From Bacteroidia bacterium (GTDB taxonomy: Bacteria > Bacteroidota > Bacteroidia > Flavobacteriales > Flavobacteriaceae), in assembly GCA_030430385.1 (NCBI GenBank), contig JAUIFO010000006.1, forward strand, positions 164,433 through 228,432: a stretch of 64,000 nucleotides of DNA, written 5' to 3'. The position numbers were made by a program, and so were the translations under genes. Below the pieces are notes generated by a model. It worked only from the letters and a program-made list of their open reading frames with translations, searched no databases and was not told the DNA's origin. Positions 34,150 through 44,098 of the stretch are shown one piece after another. The first letter of the stretch is position 1. Every line of letters begins with the position of its first letter.

Positions 34150-35457
34150 ATGAAAACAAAAACGAAATTTTTTTTGGCTTGTACAGCTGTTGTAATTGTT
34201 ACTGTTGCTGCCATTATTAAGAACGAAGAACTTGTAGTCAATAATCAAGTTGCAGAAGTTAGAGAAGAAGGTTGTGTGTTTATGACCACATTTGGAGAAG
34301 AATCCTCAGAGGGTTATGCTAAGTATAAAATAAGTAAAGACGTACAACCTGTTGTTGATGACGGATTACTATGGTTGGCTAAAGCCCAACTTGAAAATGG
34401 AGGTTATGGTGCAGGAAGTCATAGCAGACAAGGAGAAATGAATCCGCATGCTGTTAATGCAGATCCTGCTACGACGTCAATGGTTGCTATGGCATTATTG
34501 CGAAGCGGAAATACACTTCAGAATGGATCTTACAAAACGCAGTTGCGCAATGCTCTAAATTATTTAATGGATCAAGTAGAAAGTGTTTCAACAGATGATG
34601 CGTTTATTACTAAAGAAACTGGTACACAAATTCAAACCAAATTAGGTAACAATATCGATGCGGTGCTCACCGCTCAGTTTTTCTCTAATCTGTTGAAGGA
34701 AGATTTAGATAATAGCACTAAAAAACGTGTAGAACGCTGCTTAGATATTTGTGTTGATAAAATTCAAAGTGCTACAGGTAAGGATGGAAGACTCAAAGGT
34801 GCTGGTTGGGCTGGTGTGCTTCAATCAGGATTAGCAACTAGTGCATTAGAATCAGCACAATCAGTTGGAGCTACATTAGACGAAGTTGTTGTTACGAGTC
34901 AGAAACAATATTTGAAAAGTAACTTTGATGAAGAAACAAAATCAGTTAAGACTACTGATGGCGCAGGAATCATTCTGTATTCTGTAAGTAATTCTGCGAG
35001 AGGTTCAGCTAAAGATGCCAGAAAAGCTAGAGAACTTATTCAAGACGCAAAAGCTAATGGCAAATTGAAAAAGGAAGACAAAGTTTCGGTTGAAAATCTG
35101 CAAGAAATAGGTGTTTCTGAAGCAGATGCTATAGCGTATACGTCATCGTATAATATTTACAATGCTTCAAAACAAACCGCTCAGCGTGATAATGTGATGT
35201 CTGGCTTCGGAAACAATGGAGGTGAAGAGTTCTTGAGTTTTCTTCAAACAGGAGAGTCCATGGTGGTTAATAATGATTCTGAATGGAAAACTTGGTATGA
35301 TGATGTGTCAGGACGCTTGATGAAGATTCAGAATACAGATGGCAGTTGGAACGGTCACCATTGTATTACTAGTCCAGTATTCTGTACAGCAACGAGTTTG
35401 TTAATACTGTCTATTGAAAATGATATTGAAAATTTGAAACAAACTGGTGAAGGATAA
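34150..35457 (+). CDS. Exported prenyltransferase/squalene-cyclase-fold protein
   Basis: 435 residues with a signal peptide or anchor (to about residue 25). Segments such as GLLWLAKAQLENGGYGAG, ATTSMVAMALLRSG and RLMKIQNTDGSWNGHHC resemble the alpha-toroid QW repeats of prenyltransferase/squalene-oxidase-repeat proteins. The cyclase DxDD active-site motif is not visible, so catalysis is doubtful. The region from about 280 to 350 is an atypical Lys/Ala/Asp-rich helical insert. The function is unknown. It ends at a bidirectional terminator. Confidence 0.75.
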   Translation: MKTKTKFFLACTAVVIVTVAAIIKNEELVVNNQVAEVREEGCVFMTTFGEESSEGYAKYKISKDVQPVVDDGLLWLAKAQLENGGYGAGSHSRQGEMNPHAVNADPATTSMVAMALLRSGNTLQNGSYKTQLRNALNYLMDQVESVSTDDAFITKETGTQIQTKLGNNIDAVLTAQFFSNLLKEDLDNSTKKRVERCLDICVDKIQSATGKDGRLKGAGWAGVLQSGLATSALESAQSVGATLDEVVVTSQKQYLKSNFDEETKSVKTTDGAGIILYSVSNSARGSAKDARKARELIQDAKANGKLKKEDKVSVENLQEIGVSEADAIAYTSSYNIYNASKQTAQRDNVMSGFGNNGGEEFLSFLQTGESMVVNNDSEWKTWYDDVSGRLMKIQNTDGSWNGHHCITSPVFCTATSLLILSIENDIENLKQTGEG

Positions 35458-35473
35458 TTGTTTTTCAATATCA

Positions 35474-35510
35474 AAAAAAGCTTCAGAACTACTCTGAAGC
35501 TTTTTGTTTT
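35474..35510. terminator. Bidirectional terminator between convergent genes
   Basis: AGCTTCAGA/TCTGAAGCT is a perfect 9-bp stem extended by A5/T5 on both sides with loop ACTAC. It terminates the + gene ending 35457 and the - gene ending 35529. Confidence 0.9.
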
Positions 35511-35528
35511 ATAATGGTATTCTTTTAA

Positions 35529-38024
35529 TTATCCATTCGGATTTAAAATGGCATCAATGCGTTCTAAAGCATCTGCAATGTGAATTCTACTCATTGAGTC
35601 TGCACCACGAGCAGCGCGTAACTGACTGCGTAATGATTTTAATTCAGCTCTTACAACAGCTCTAATATCAGACTGACTAGTATTAACAGCAGTAGATTTT
35701 TGATAGCCACCAAAAGCAGGTGCTTTTCTTTGGTTTTCTGCAGTCATCAAGTATCCTAATCTATCGATATGCGCACGCTGTAAATTACGTCTGTAAGTAT
35801 CTATACGACGACCAGTTCTTAATTCACTCCAAATACCTCTGCGTAAATCACGCATCATATCTAACAAGGCATAAGCATCTCTTCCGTTGTGCGTTTCACC
35901 TTCAGTGAGACGTTGCATTTTACCTAAGCTCAAAATGTTATTCAAAGTACGAACTTGTAATCGTCTAATACGATCAACAGATCCAGAATATTCAATTCGG
36001 TCAAAAATGTTTTTATCGATCAACCATTCTGGCGTTTCAAATAAATTCTTGTGAAGAAAAGTCATTGCACGCTTTTGATGAGCTTTAGCAACAGGAGTAT
36101 AAACTACACCAGCATCATCAGCAACTTTATGGTGCTCATACACACCAGCAATGTTATTTGAAACATGTCCCATATATCTGTTAAACTGAGAGATGACATG
36201 TCCATACATTTCTTGTAGATCGTCATAATCTTCACCAGCTTCAGTAGTCCATTCAATTAGATTAGGAACAATACGTTTCAGGTTTTTAATTCCGTAATCA
36301 CTTGCTAGCATCGCATCATCACCAAGGTCTTCTGTTTGTGAACTTGGATCGTGAATATCACCAATTTGCTGATGACCAAATCGATACATTGGATCTCCTG
36401 CATGTGCTTTGATCCATTGATTTAAAGTTGCTTTTTCTTCTTCAGCAGTTTTTCCTAAAATTGGTCTGTAACCCCATTCGATAGCGTATTTGTCATATAC
36501 ACCAATGTTTGGCATTAAAGCTACACCTTCGTCACCTGGTTGAGCCACATAGTTAAAACGTGCATAATCCATGATAGAAGGCGCTGTTCCATACTTTTGC
36601 GTAAAGGCTGCATCACGCAATTTTTCAACAGGATAAGCAACACTACTTCCCATATTATGAGGTAAACCAAGCGTATGACCAACTTCGTGAGCTGATACAA
36701 AACGAATTAATCGTCCCATAACTTCATCTTTAAATTGTGGACCTTGTGCATCAGGATTAATTGCTGCTGTTTGTACAAAGAACCAACCTCTTAACAGCGA
36801 CATCACGTTGTGATACCAATTGATATCACTTTCTAGGATCTCTCCAGTTCTTGGGTCACTAACATGAGGTCCATTAGCATTTGGAATTGGAGATGCTAAA
36901 TAACGTACAACAGAATATCTTACATCTTCAGGACTCCACTCAGGATCTTCTTCAGCAGTTGGAGGATCTTTAGCGATAATAGCATCTTTAAAACCAGCAG
37001 CTTCAAAAGCTACTTGCCAATCTTCAATACCTTGTTTGATATATTTGCGCCATTTTTTCGGAGTGGCTCTGTCAATGTAATATACAATTTGCTTTTTAGG
37101 AACAACAAGTTCACCACGTTTGAACTTTTCAATGTCTTCATCTTTAACCTCTAATCTCCAACGGTCTAAATATTCAACCGTTTTACTTTTTTGCTCTTCT
37201 GAACCATAATCGGTTTGTGTACTTGTAAACCAGCCAACACGTTCGTCAAAATAGCGACGTTTCATAGGGTTTTCTGGTAAAAGTATCATGGAATTATTGA
37301 TTTCTATAGAAATGCTTCCAGTACTGAAATTTGATGGTGGTGCACCAGCTGCATAGGTTTTTACATGACGTGCTTCAATATTTCTTGGGTAACTTTTGAT
37401 GTTTTCTATAAACGATTTATCGCTTTCTAAACGTGTTACTTTGAAAGGTCTTCTTCTAAATACAGGAAGTCCTAACGACTTTACATCTTTTTGAAATAGT
37501 GGTGATGCATCAATCACAGTACTTGTTGAGTCTTTGCCAATGGCTTTAATTGGAAAGGTAAACAAAACAGGTTCAAAATTTGAATTAGCAACAGCTTCAT
37601 TAACAGGAAGAGAATCTGCAGCAAAAACGTTGTAAGATACGACTCTAAGAACCACTTTTTTACCTTTCTTTTCCCAGCGTAAAACTTGTTCGTTTTGCTT
37701 TCCACCACCAAAGCCTAAACCACTTGCTGTTTTAGCAATACGTGTCACCATAAGCATTTCGCGATCAAACAATGAATCTGGAATCTCATAAAAATACTTA
37801 TCGTCTAAAGTGTGAACCGTGAAGAGACCTTCATCACTTTTTGCGTCTTTTGTAATGACTTTTCCATAAGGTTGAATGTCATTTTTACCAGGCTTTTTAG
37901 CTGGTTTTTTTGCGGCAGCTGTGGTAGCCCCTTTTTTTGATTTGCTTGCTTCTTTAGTTGAAGAACAAGACACCAAAAAACAAATCGATACTATAACTAG
38001 TAGTTTAGAGGAAAAATGTTTCAA
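35529..38024 (-). CDS. Large zinc-dependent metalloprotease lipoprotein (DUF5117/DUF4953 type)
   Basis: 831 residues. Lipobox LVSC at about residue 20 is followed by a low-complexity Lys/Ala/Thr stretch that resembles a surface linker. The DUF5118/DUF5117-type N-terminal region precedes a metzincin-like zinc site HEVGHTLGLPHNMGSS, as in gluzincin/M10-like relatives. The C-terminal domain is helical (LRRGIWSELRTGRR). It belongs to a widespread Bacteroidota family annotated only as zinc-dependent metalloprotease; the substrate is unknown. No clear -7 box was found upstream. Confidence 0.9.
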   Translation of the reverse strand: MKHFSSKLLVIVSICFLVSCSSTKEASKSKKGATTAAAKKPAKKPGKNDIQPYGKVITKDAKSDEGLFTVHTLDDKYFYEIPDSLFDREMLMVTRIAKTASGLGFGGGKQNEQVLRWEKKGKKVVLRVVSYNVFAADSLPVNEAVANSNFEPVLFTFPIKAIGKDSTSTVIDASPLFQKDVKSLGLPVFRRRPFKVTRLESDKSFIENIKSYPRNIEARHVKTYAAGAPPSNFSTGSISIEINNSMILLPENPMKRRYFDERVGWFTSTQTDYGSEEQKSKTVEYLDRWRLEVKDEDIEKFKRGELVVPKKQIVYYIDRATPKKWRKYIKQGIEDWQVAFEAAGFKDAIIAKDPPTAEEDPEWSPEDVRYSVVRYLASPIPNANGPHVSDPRTGEILESDINWYHNVMSLLRGWFFVQTAAINPDAQGPQFKDEVMGRLIRFVSAHEVGHTLGLPHNMGSSVAYPVEKLRDAAFTQKYGTAPSIMDYARFNYVAQPGDEGVALMPNIGVYDKYAIEWGYRPILGKTAEEEKATLNQWIKAHAGDPMYRFGHQQIGDIHDPSSQTEDLGDDAMLASDYGIKNLKRIVPNLIEWTTEAGEDYDDLQEMYGHVISQFNRYMGHVSNNIAGVYEHHKVADDAGVVYTPVAKAHQKRAMTFLHKNLFETPEWLIDKNIFDRIEYSGSVDRIRRLQVRTLNNILSLGKMQRLTEGETHNGRDAYALLDMMRDLRRGIWSELRTGRRIDTYRRNLQRAHIDRLGYLMTAENQRKAPAFGGYQKSTAVNTSQSDIRAVVRAELKSLRSQLRAARGADSMSRIHIADALERIDAILNPNG

Positions 38025-38150
38025 AATGTAAGTGTTTAATGAATTAGAACGTGAAAATAAGAAATAGTAGACTAGTAAAGGGTTTAATAGCTGGTTTTAA
38101 TACTTTTTTAACGAAAAAAAGGAACTTCAAAATAGTATGTTTTCAGTCTA

Positions 38151-39140
38151 TTAAAGTGTGTCTAAATAGGACAAGATTAAATTAATACCTTCATCATGAT
38201 GAATTGTTGTTCCTATCCATGGCATTGTGATGCCAACTTGAAAGTCTGAAGCCATTCTATTTATAATACTATTCTTTCTTGCAATGATATTAGAATCCTC
38301 TAAATTGGTTTCAAAGCTTAATCGTAAAATTGATGGGGAATCACAAATTCCGCCATCGGTATGGCAGTGCGCACAGTTGATATCAAAATAAGCTCTAGCG
38401 CGCTCTTCTAAAGAATAATTGATACTGTCATCCCATTTTGGAAGTTGGTTTACTAAAGAAGGATTATCAAGGCCTTGTAGAAAATTGTTATTGATTAAAG
38501 TTTGTAACTGATTTTCACCATTAAGTTCAAAATTTAATGTTCTTAATTTTGGTCCGATTGGATTTATTATGTCATTGTTTTGATGACAAGTAAAACATTG
38601 TGAGTTTGAAGGTATTTGATAATTTATAGATGTTTGAGCGCCTGTTTGATCAATCCAAGTAATTGGAACGATACTTCCATCATAATCTAAGACAGCTTCA
38701 GATTGGTCTTCATTCCATTTGTAATTTCCGGCTTCCCAATTTCCATCAAGTTTAATTAAAAGCCGCGTTTCAATTATGGTTTTGCCTTGACTTAAATCAG
38801 TTTCATTGTTATGGTAATAGAATGTCTTCGCGATAACTGTGTTGTCGGGAAATATTGGTAATCCATCTCCATTGTATGTTAGTGAAGTCCCATTTGGTAA
38901 AGCGATGAGTCTTTGTTTGTGCGCATAATCTGAAAACAAAGCAGAATGGAGTTTGTATTCAAATGTTTTTGAACTTGGGTTCAAATCACTCAAGTTACCA
39001 GTAAATAGATTTAACTCAGAGAGGTTGGGTTTAAATTCAGCAATAACATTAGGAACTTCAATTGCTGTATACGTGTCATCATCAGAATTGCAACCAAAAA
39101 AGAGGCTGAATATAAAGAGTAAAATTAAAAATTTCTTCAA
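38151..39140 (-). CDS. Diheme cytochrome c-like lipoprotein, short paralogue
   Basis: 329 residues. Lipobox FGC at about residue 17 is followed by an acidic stretch, then a domain starting FKPNLSELNLFTG that matches the next gene closely. Two CxxCH heme c motifs occur (CFTCHQNND and CAHCHTDGG). The layout fits the TIGR03806/SO2930-like family, whose function is not known to me. It is paralogous to the gene at 39219 but lacks that gene's fibronectin domain. It is downstream of the terminator at 39185-39208, so it is probably transcribed separately. Confidence 0.88.
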   Translation of the reverse strand: MKKFLILLFIFSLFFGCNSDDDTYTAIEVPNVIAEFKPNLSELNLFTGNLSDLNPSSKTFEYKLHSALFSDYAHKQRLIALPNGTSLTYNGDGLPIFPDNTVIAKTFYYHNNETDLSQGKTIIETRLLIKLDGNWEAGNYKWNEDQSEAVLDYDGSIVPITWIDQTGAQTSINYQIPSNSQCFTCHQNNDIINPIGPKLRTLNFELNGENQLQTLINNNFLQGLDNPSLVNQLPKWDDSINYSLEERARAYFDINCAHCHTDGGICDSPSILRLSFETNLEDSNIIARKNSIINRMASDFQVGITMPWIGTTIHHDEGINLILSYLDTL

Positions 39141-39184
39141 TGAAAACGCTTTAGTTAATCTGTTCAGCTAAAATAGTAAATATG

Positions 39185-39208
39185 AAAAAAACCGCTAAAA
39201 AGCGGTTT
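39185..39208 (-). terminator. Terminator of the long diheme cytochrome gene (minus strand)
   Basis: AAACCGCT/AGCGGTTT is a perfect 8-bp stem with a 4-nt loop, giving a T run on the minus strand just after the stop at 39219. Confidence 0.8.
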
Positions 39209-39218
39209 GTAATTTTTT

Positions 39219-40472
39219 CTAATCTTCTAGAGATTGCAGATAATCAAGAAGTAAATCGATACCTTCATCATGGAGAATGGTTGTTCCAATAAGTGGCATT
39301 CCATACTGTGGGATCAAGTTTTGTATTCTTGCTTCTATACTATTTCTTCTTATATAAATATTAGTTTCTTCAAAAGGTGTTTCGTAGTCGAGTCTTAAAA
39401 TTGATTCGTCTTGACAAAAACCGCCTTCTGTATGACAATGTGCGCAGTTTACATCCATGTATGCTCTAGCACGTCTGTCAAGACCTAGGCTAACGTCTTC
39501 CCAATTTGGTAAGTCTTCAACAGTATTTGGATCGGTTAAACCAGATAACAATCCATGGTCTATTAATGTTTGTAATTGGTTAGATCCATTGACATCAAAG
39601 TTTAGCGTTCTTAATTTTGGTCCAATAGGTGTACGTTGTGAGTTATTACTATGGCAGGTAAAACAATCTGTACTTGATGGGACTTCGTAATCAATATTTT
39701 GCGATTCTCCAGAATCATTGATCCAAGTTACAGGAACAACTGCACCATCAGTATCAAATGTAGCATCGGTTTGCGCTTCGTTCCAAATGTAATTACCTGT
39801 TTCCCAATCGCCATTTAGTTTAATTAAAATCCTAGTTTCTATGATATTCTTTCCTTGTGATAAATCGGTTTCATTGTTGTTATAGTAAAATGTCTTTGCT
39901 ATAACAGTATTGTCTGGGAACATAGGGAGTCCGTCTCCATTGTACATCATTTGTTCTCCTTGAGGCAAAGCAATTAAGCGTTGTTTGTGGGCATAATCTG
40001 TAAACAAAGGCGTGATTAAATCATATTCAAAGGTGTTTGGACTCGGAGTTAAATCGTTGAGGTTTCCAGAAAATAAATTTAACTCAGAAAGGGTTGGTCT
40101 AAATTCTGGGATTACTGGCAAGACATCAGTAGTAAAGCTAAACACATCAGAATACATGCTTAAATTATCAGAAGAACAAACCACTTGAACATATACGTCG
40201 TAAGTAGTTTCAGGATCTAAGTTCATCAAATCAGCTGTTGCTGCTGTTTCAATTAGAGTTGTTCCAGAGCCAATTGCAAATCCAGATTCTCCATATTCAA
40301 CAAAATAAGAACCAGCATTGTTAGGATCTGTCCACGTAATGGTTGCTGAATTTGTCGTGATATCACTTACTTGAATGTTGGTCGCTTTATTACAAGCGTC
40401 TACAGTATCATCATCATTATTACATGCAAAAACTGTAAGAACGATTAGGGCTAAAAGACTTAGTTTTTTCAT
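39219..40472 (-). CDS. Diheme cytochrome c-like lipoprotein with fibronectin III domain
   Basis: 417 residues from ATG at 40472; a TTG at 40484 adds only MTQI. Lipobox VFAC at about residue 17 is followed by a fibronectin type III-like domain at about 25-110 (NIQVSDITTNSATITWTDP). The same core as its neighbour then begins (FRPTLSELNLFSG), with two CxxCH motifs (CFTCHSNNS and CAHCHTEGG). The two genes arose by duplication; this one gained, or the other lost, the fibronectin domain. Electron transfer or a binding role at the outer surface is inferred only. Confidence 0.88.
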   Translation of the reverse strand: MKKLSLLALIVLTVFACNNDDDTVDACNKATNIQVSDITTNSATITWTDPNNAGSYFVEYGESGFAIGSGTTLIETAATADLMNLDPETTYDVYVQVVCSSDNLSMYSDVFSFTTDVLPVIPEFRPTLSELNLFSGNLNDLTPSPNTFEYDLITPLFTDYAHKQRLIALPQGEQMMYNGDGLPMFPDNTVIAKTFYYNNNETDLSQGKNIIETRILIKLNGDWETGNYIWNEAQTDATFDTDGAVVPVTWINDSGESQNIDYEVPSSTDCFTCHSNNSQRTPIGPKLRTLNFDVNGSNQLQTLIDHGLLSGLTDPNTVEDLPNWEDVSLGLDRRARAYMDVNCAHCHTEGGFCQDESILRLDYETPFEETNIYIRRNSIEARIQNLIPQYGMPLIGTTILHDEGIDLLLDYLQSLED

Positions 40473-40595
40473 AATTTGGGTCAATTTTTTTTCTGATAAA
40501 TAGCAAACGCAATGTAATAAAAAATCGCTATCATCTGGTTATTAAATCGTTGTTTTGTTGATTTTTAGCTTTTAAATAAAGTTTTTGGTCTAAAT

Positions 40596-41507
40596 CTATT
40601 TGAATTCAGAAACCAATAATGCATGATCTGAATGTTTAGAATAGTATTTGTATAAATGCTTTGGTTGGTGCAATTTGGAGAGCCAAATATGATCTATTTC
40701 TAAAAGCGGCATACCTAAAGGCCATGTTGCAGTAAATCCGTTATTGTAATGATGGAAACTATAATAATCGTTAGTGTATGCATTAAAGTGTACACTTTCA
40801 AAAGGCGTATTAAAATCACCTACAATGAGATCTACATTATGAGTTTTAGCACATTGTAATAAAAAATCTATAGGCTCTTTTTTATTAATAGGGATGCTAG
40901 CTGTTAGATCTGTAATGATAAGGTTATAAGTACTTTTTTGAGTTGTAATTTTTAGAAGATTAATTTTATAGCGATCCTTTAAAAATTCATTTTTTGTATA
41001 CTCTATATCACCTGTTGAAGCAACGAGCATTGCTCCCATTAAGATCTTGAAATCATAATTTGGTAATGTTAGTTTTAGGCTGTCTAGGTTTTTTAAAATT
41101 GTGTGAGGTGCTTCAACAAAAGCTAAAATTTCTGGTTGATGTGTTTCAACTTGATTTGAAATATAAGCCACTGGAAGCCTATCGCGTTTTGCAAGATTCC
41201 AATATAGCACTTTGGAATGTTCTTCATTAGAATCTATTTTTTCCGATGTTAAATAATAACACTGCATCCAATGAATTCCCAGTGAAATCACACAAGTTAA
41301 AATTGCAAGTCTAAACCATTTTTGCTTACGAACAATGATCAATAAAATCAAACCAAAACCAAGTAGTATTGGGATAGGAGTAGCATAAAACAAAATACTC
41401 AACGGAAAGAGGTTATCTTTAATGAAAAAATGAACTACTAATAAAAAAGCATATCCAAAGAGGAGATATGTTTTAAAGTTTTTTTTGATATGCTTGATAA
41501 AAAGCAT
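40596..41507 (-). CDS. Endonuclease/exonuclease/phosphatase-family membrane protein
   Basis: 303 residues. Three hydrophobic helices at the N-terminus (about 12-85) are followed by an EEP domain. Visible motifs include LAFVEAPHTI, VGDFNTPFESVHF, IDHIWLSK and the C-terminal SDHALLVSEF. These give the expected Glu, Asp, Asn and His pattern. Such membrane-linked EEP proteins probably hydrolyse phosphodiesters at the envelope; the substrate is unknown. It lies 6 nt after lysS, so the two are probably co-transcribed. Confidence 0.82.
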   Translation of the reverse strand: MLFIKHIKKNFKTYLLFGYAFLLVVHFFIKDNLFPLSILFYATPIPILLGFGLILLIIVRKQKWFRLAILTCVISLGIHWMQCYYLTSEKIDSNEEHSKVLYWNLAKRDRLPVAYISNQVETHQPEILAFVEAPHTILKNLDSLKLTLPNYDFKILMGAMLVASTGDIEYTKNEFLKDRYKINLLKITTQKSTYNLIITDLTASIPINKKEPIDFLLQCAKTHNVDLIVGDFNTPFESVHFNAYTNDYYSFHHYNNGFTATWPLGMPLLEIDHIWLSKLHQPKHLYKYYSKHSDHALLVSEFK

Positions 41508-41513
41508 AATGAT

Positions 41514-43205
41514 TTAAATTATGTCAACAAATAAACCATTATCATTTTTAGTAACCTTAGCTACTTTTTTACTTGTTAAACCTTTGATGGTTTTGTCCCA
41601 TTTTTTATTACTTAATCCAGACTGCGATTTTAAATAGACCAAGTCAATAGGTGAATTAGCTTTTAGTAATTCAAAAACAGCTTTTTCATCTTCAGTCATT
41701 TCAACCTGTTTCTTTTCAGGTCGCATTTGCGGGAAGAATAACACTTCTTGTATGGATTGGTTGTTGGTTAAGAACATGATTAATCGGTCCATACCAATTC
41801 CCATTCCAGATGTTGGAGGCATACCATATTCTAAAGCACGTAAGAAATCAAAATCGATAAATTCTGTCGCTTCATCATCACCTTTTTCTGCCAGTTTTAA
41901 CTGATGCTCAAAACGCTCACGTTGATCAATAGGGTCGTTTAACTCTGAATAAGCATTAGCAATTTCTTTTCCGCAGACCATCAACTCAAAACGTTCGGTA
42001 AGGTCAGGATTATCACGATGTTCTTTACACAACGGACTCATTTCCTTTGGGTAATCTGTGATGAAGGTCGGTTGGATGTAATTGCCTTCGCATTTTTCAC
42101 CAAAGATCTCATCAATGAGTTTGCCTTTACCCATAGTATCATCAACTTCAATTCCCATATCTTTAGCAGCCTGACGAATAGCGTCTTCAGATTTTCCAGT
42201 AATATCAAACCCTGTAAAATGCTTGATCGAATCTGCCATTGTAACACGAGCATAAGGCGCTTTAAAATCGATTTTATGATCACCAAAAGTTGCTTCAGTA
42301 GTGCCATTTACAGCAATAGCACAATGCTCAAGTAGGCGTTCACAGAAATCCATCATCCAATTGTAATCTTTGTAGGATACATAGATTTCCATCGCAGTAA
42401 ATTCTGGATTGTGAGTACGATCCATGCCTTCATTTCTGAAGTTTTTCGAAAATTCATACACACCATCAAAACCACCAACAATAAGACGCTTTAAGTACAA
42501 TTCGTTTGCGATTCGCATATACAACGGAATGTCTAAACTGTTGTGATGCGTTACAAAAGGTCGCGCTGCCGCACCTCCAGGAATGGGTTGTAAAATAGGT
42601 GTTTCGACTTCAAAATAACCAGCATTATTAAAAAACGAACGCATGGCATTGAAGAGCTTTGTGCGTTTCACAAACACGTCTTTAACATGCGGATTTACAA
42701 CTAAATCTGCATAACGCTGTCTGTAACGTTGTTCAGGATCTGTAAAAGCATCATGCACTTTACCTTCACTATCCACACGAGGTTGCGGTAACGGTTTTAG
42801 CGACTTGCTTAACAGAGTAAAGTCTTTTACCATAACGGTTTTTTCACCAACTTTGGTTGTGAACAATTCACCTTCAACACCAATAAAATCACCGATATCT
42901 AACAACTTTTTGTAAACATCATTGTATTTACTTTTGTCGTCTCCAGGGCAAATCTCATCTCTGTTGAAATAGACTTGAATACGTCCTTGACTATCCTGAA
43001 GCTCTGCAAAACTTGCACTTCCTTGAATTCTACGAGACATTAAACGACCAGCAATAATCACCTTTTTACCCTCTTCAAAATCAGTTTTAATCTGTTTTGA
43101 AGTATGATCTACAGGAAATAAATCTGCAGGATAAGGATTGATATTTAAGGCTCTTAATTTGGCGAGTTTGTCGCGTCTTACTAATTCTTGTTCTGAAAGC
43201 TGCAT
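41514..43205 (-). CDS. lysS: Lysyl-tRNA synthetase, class II
   Basis: 563 residues. An N-terminal OB-fold anticodon domain (IIAGRLMSRRIQGSASFAEL region) leads into the class II catalytic core. Motif 2 is in YEFSKNFRNEGMDRTHNPEF and motif 3 in SGMGIGMDRLIMFLT. About 60 extra residues after motif 3 (from MTEDEKAVFELLKAN) form a C-terminal extension longer than in E. coli LysS (505 residues); I believe this is common in Bacteroidota. It charges tRNA-Lys. A -7-like box sits at 43227-43234, and ATG 43205 is the start. Confidence 0.96.
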   Translation of the reverse strand: MQLSEQELVRRDKLAKLRALNINPYPADLFPVDHTSKQIKTDFEEGKKVIIAGRLMSRRIQGSASFAELQDSQGRIQVYFNRDEICPGDDKSKYNDVYKKLLDIGDFIGVEGELFTTKVGEKTVMVKDFTLLSKSLKPLPQPRVDSEGKVHDAFTDPEQRYRQRYADLVVNPHVKDVFVKRTKLFNAMRSFFNNAGYFEVETPILQPIPGGAAARPFVTHHNSLDIPLYMRIANELYLKRLIVGGFDGVYEFSKNFRNEGMDRTHNPEFTAMEIYVSYKDYNWMMDFCERLLEHCAIAVNGTTEATFGDHKIDFKAPYARVTMADSIKHFTGFDITGKSEDAIRQAAKDMGIEVDDTMGKGKLIDEIFGEKCEGNYIQPTFITDYPKEMSPLCKEHRDNPDLTERFELMVCGKEIANAYSELNDPIDQRERFEHQLKLAEKGDDEATEFIDFDFLRALEYGMPPTSGMGIGMDRLIMFLTNNQSIQEVLFFPQMRPEKKQVEMTEDEKAVFELLKANSPIDLVYLKSQSGLSNKKWDKTIKGLTSKKVAKVTKNDNGLFVDII

Positions 43206-43226
43206 GCTACGTTATATTTTGAGCAG

Positions 43227-43234
43227 CAAAATTA
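43227..43234 (-). promoter_or_regulatory. Possible -7 box of lysS
   Basis: The minus strand reads TAATTTTG, matching TAnnTTTG, 21 nt upstream of the lysS ATG. The -33 region is not convincing. Confidence 0.4.
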
Positions 43235-43282
43235 CATTTTTTGCAAGACTTACGATAGCTATTTTATAAGAATATTAAGGTT

Positions 43283-44098
43283 TTAATTTAGCTTCAAGGA
43301 TTTCAATTCTTCGCGAATATCGGACTCGTAAACTCTAAATCCTGGATTAGCAATCTTAAATCTGCTTTCATCTAGGATTTTGATCAAAGCCATATCAAAT
43401 TTTATCTTAGCTTCTGTTCGGTTTGACAAGCCTTTGTAAGCTAAACCCATATAATAGTAGGTGTCTGGAATATCTGCATTTACACGTAACTGTTTTTTAA
43501 ACATAGAAATTCCTTCAGCGTATTGTTCGTTTAAAGTGTATAGTAGACCTAGTGTGTGATAATCGGTTAAATTAATATCGTCTTCAGAAGTGTTAGTTAC
43601 AAACTCCTCAATCACTTCAATCCCTTTATTGATATTACCTTGCTTTGCGTAAGCTAAACCGAGAATAAGTTTCATATCCTTATCACCTCCAGGTGTTTGT
43701 TGTAAATAAGCCTTTGGGAGTTTGTAATAGCGTTCTAAATCATTAATACACAATCTATAGTTTTTATACTGCCAATACCAATAGGCTCTGTAGCACAAGT
43801 ATTCTCGAGGTTCTAAAGCAATGGCTTTATTTAAGATTTGAAGTCCCTTAGATAGAAATCCACGCTTAAAATAAGGCACTGATTTTTCATAATAGGCCCA
43901 AGCATATTTTGGTCCTATAGCTATCGCCTTATCAAATAGTTCTTGTGAAGCGCGACTACCTTGAGGGTATTCAATAGCCTTGTAACTCAATTCACATGCT
44001 TTGCGTTCGCCAGAGCCTTCTGGATAGATATAACAATTTGGTTGTGTAAAACAGGTTAAGCTACATAACAAAAAAATCATAAAAATAATTTGTTTCAT
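43283..44098 (-). CDS. Secreted TPR protein (last gene of the LuxR-DUF1573 cluster)
   Basis: 271 residues with a signal peptide (to about residue 18). TPR units run from about 40 to 240 (AYYEKSVPYFKRGFLSKGLQ, LGLAYAKQGNINKGIEVI, YYYMGLAYKGLSNRTEAKIK). It would act as a periplasmic scaffold. The ATG overlaps the previous stop as ATGA, so translation is coupled. It is the last of four tightly packed genes on this strand. Confidence 0.8.
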   Translation of the reverse strand: MKQIIFMIFLLCSLTCFTQPNCYIYPEGSGERKACELSYKAIEYPQGSRASQELFDKAIAIGPKYAWAYYEKSVPYFKRGFLSKGLQILNKAIALEPREYLCYRAYWYWQYKNYRLCINDLERYYKLPKAYLQQTPGGDKDMKLILGLAYAKQGNINKGIEVIEEFVTNTSEDDINLTDYHTLGLLYTLNEQYAEGISMFKKQLRVNADIPDTYYYMGLAYKGLSNRTEAKIKFDMALIKILDESRFKIANPGFRVYESDIREELKSLKLN

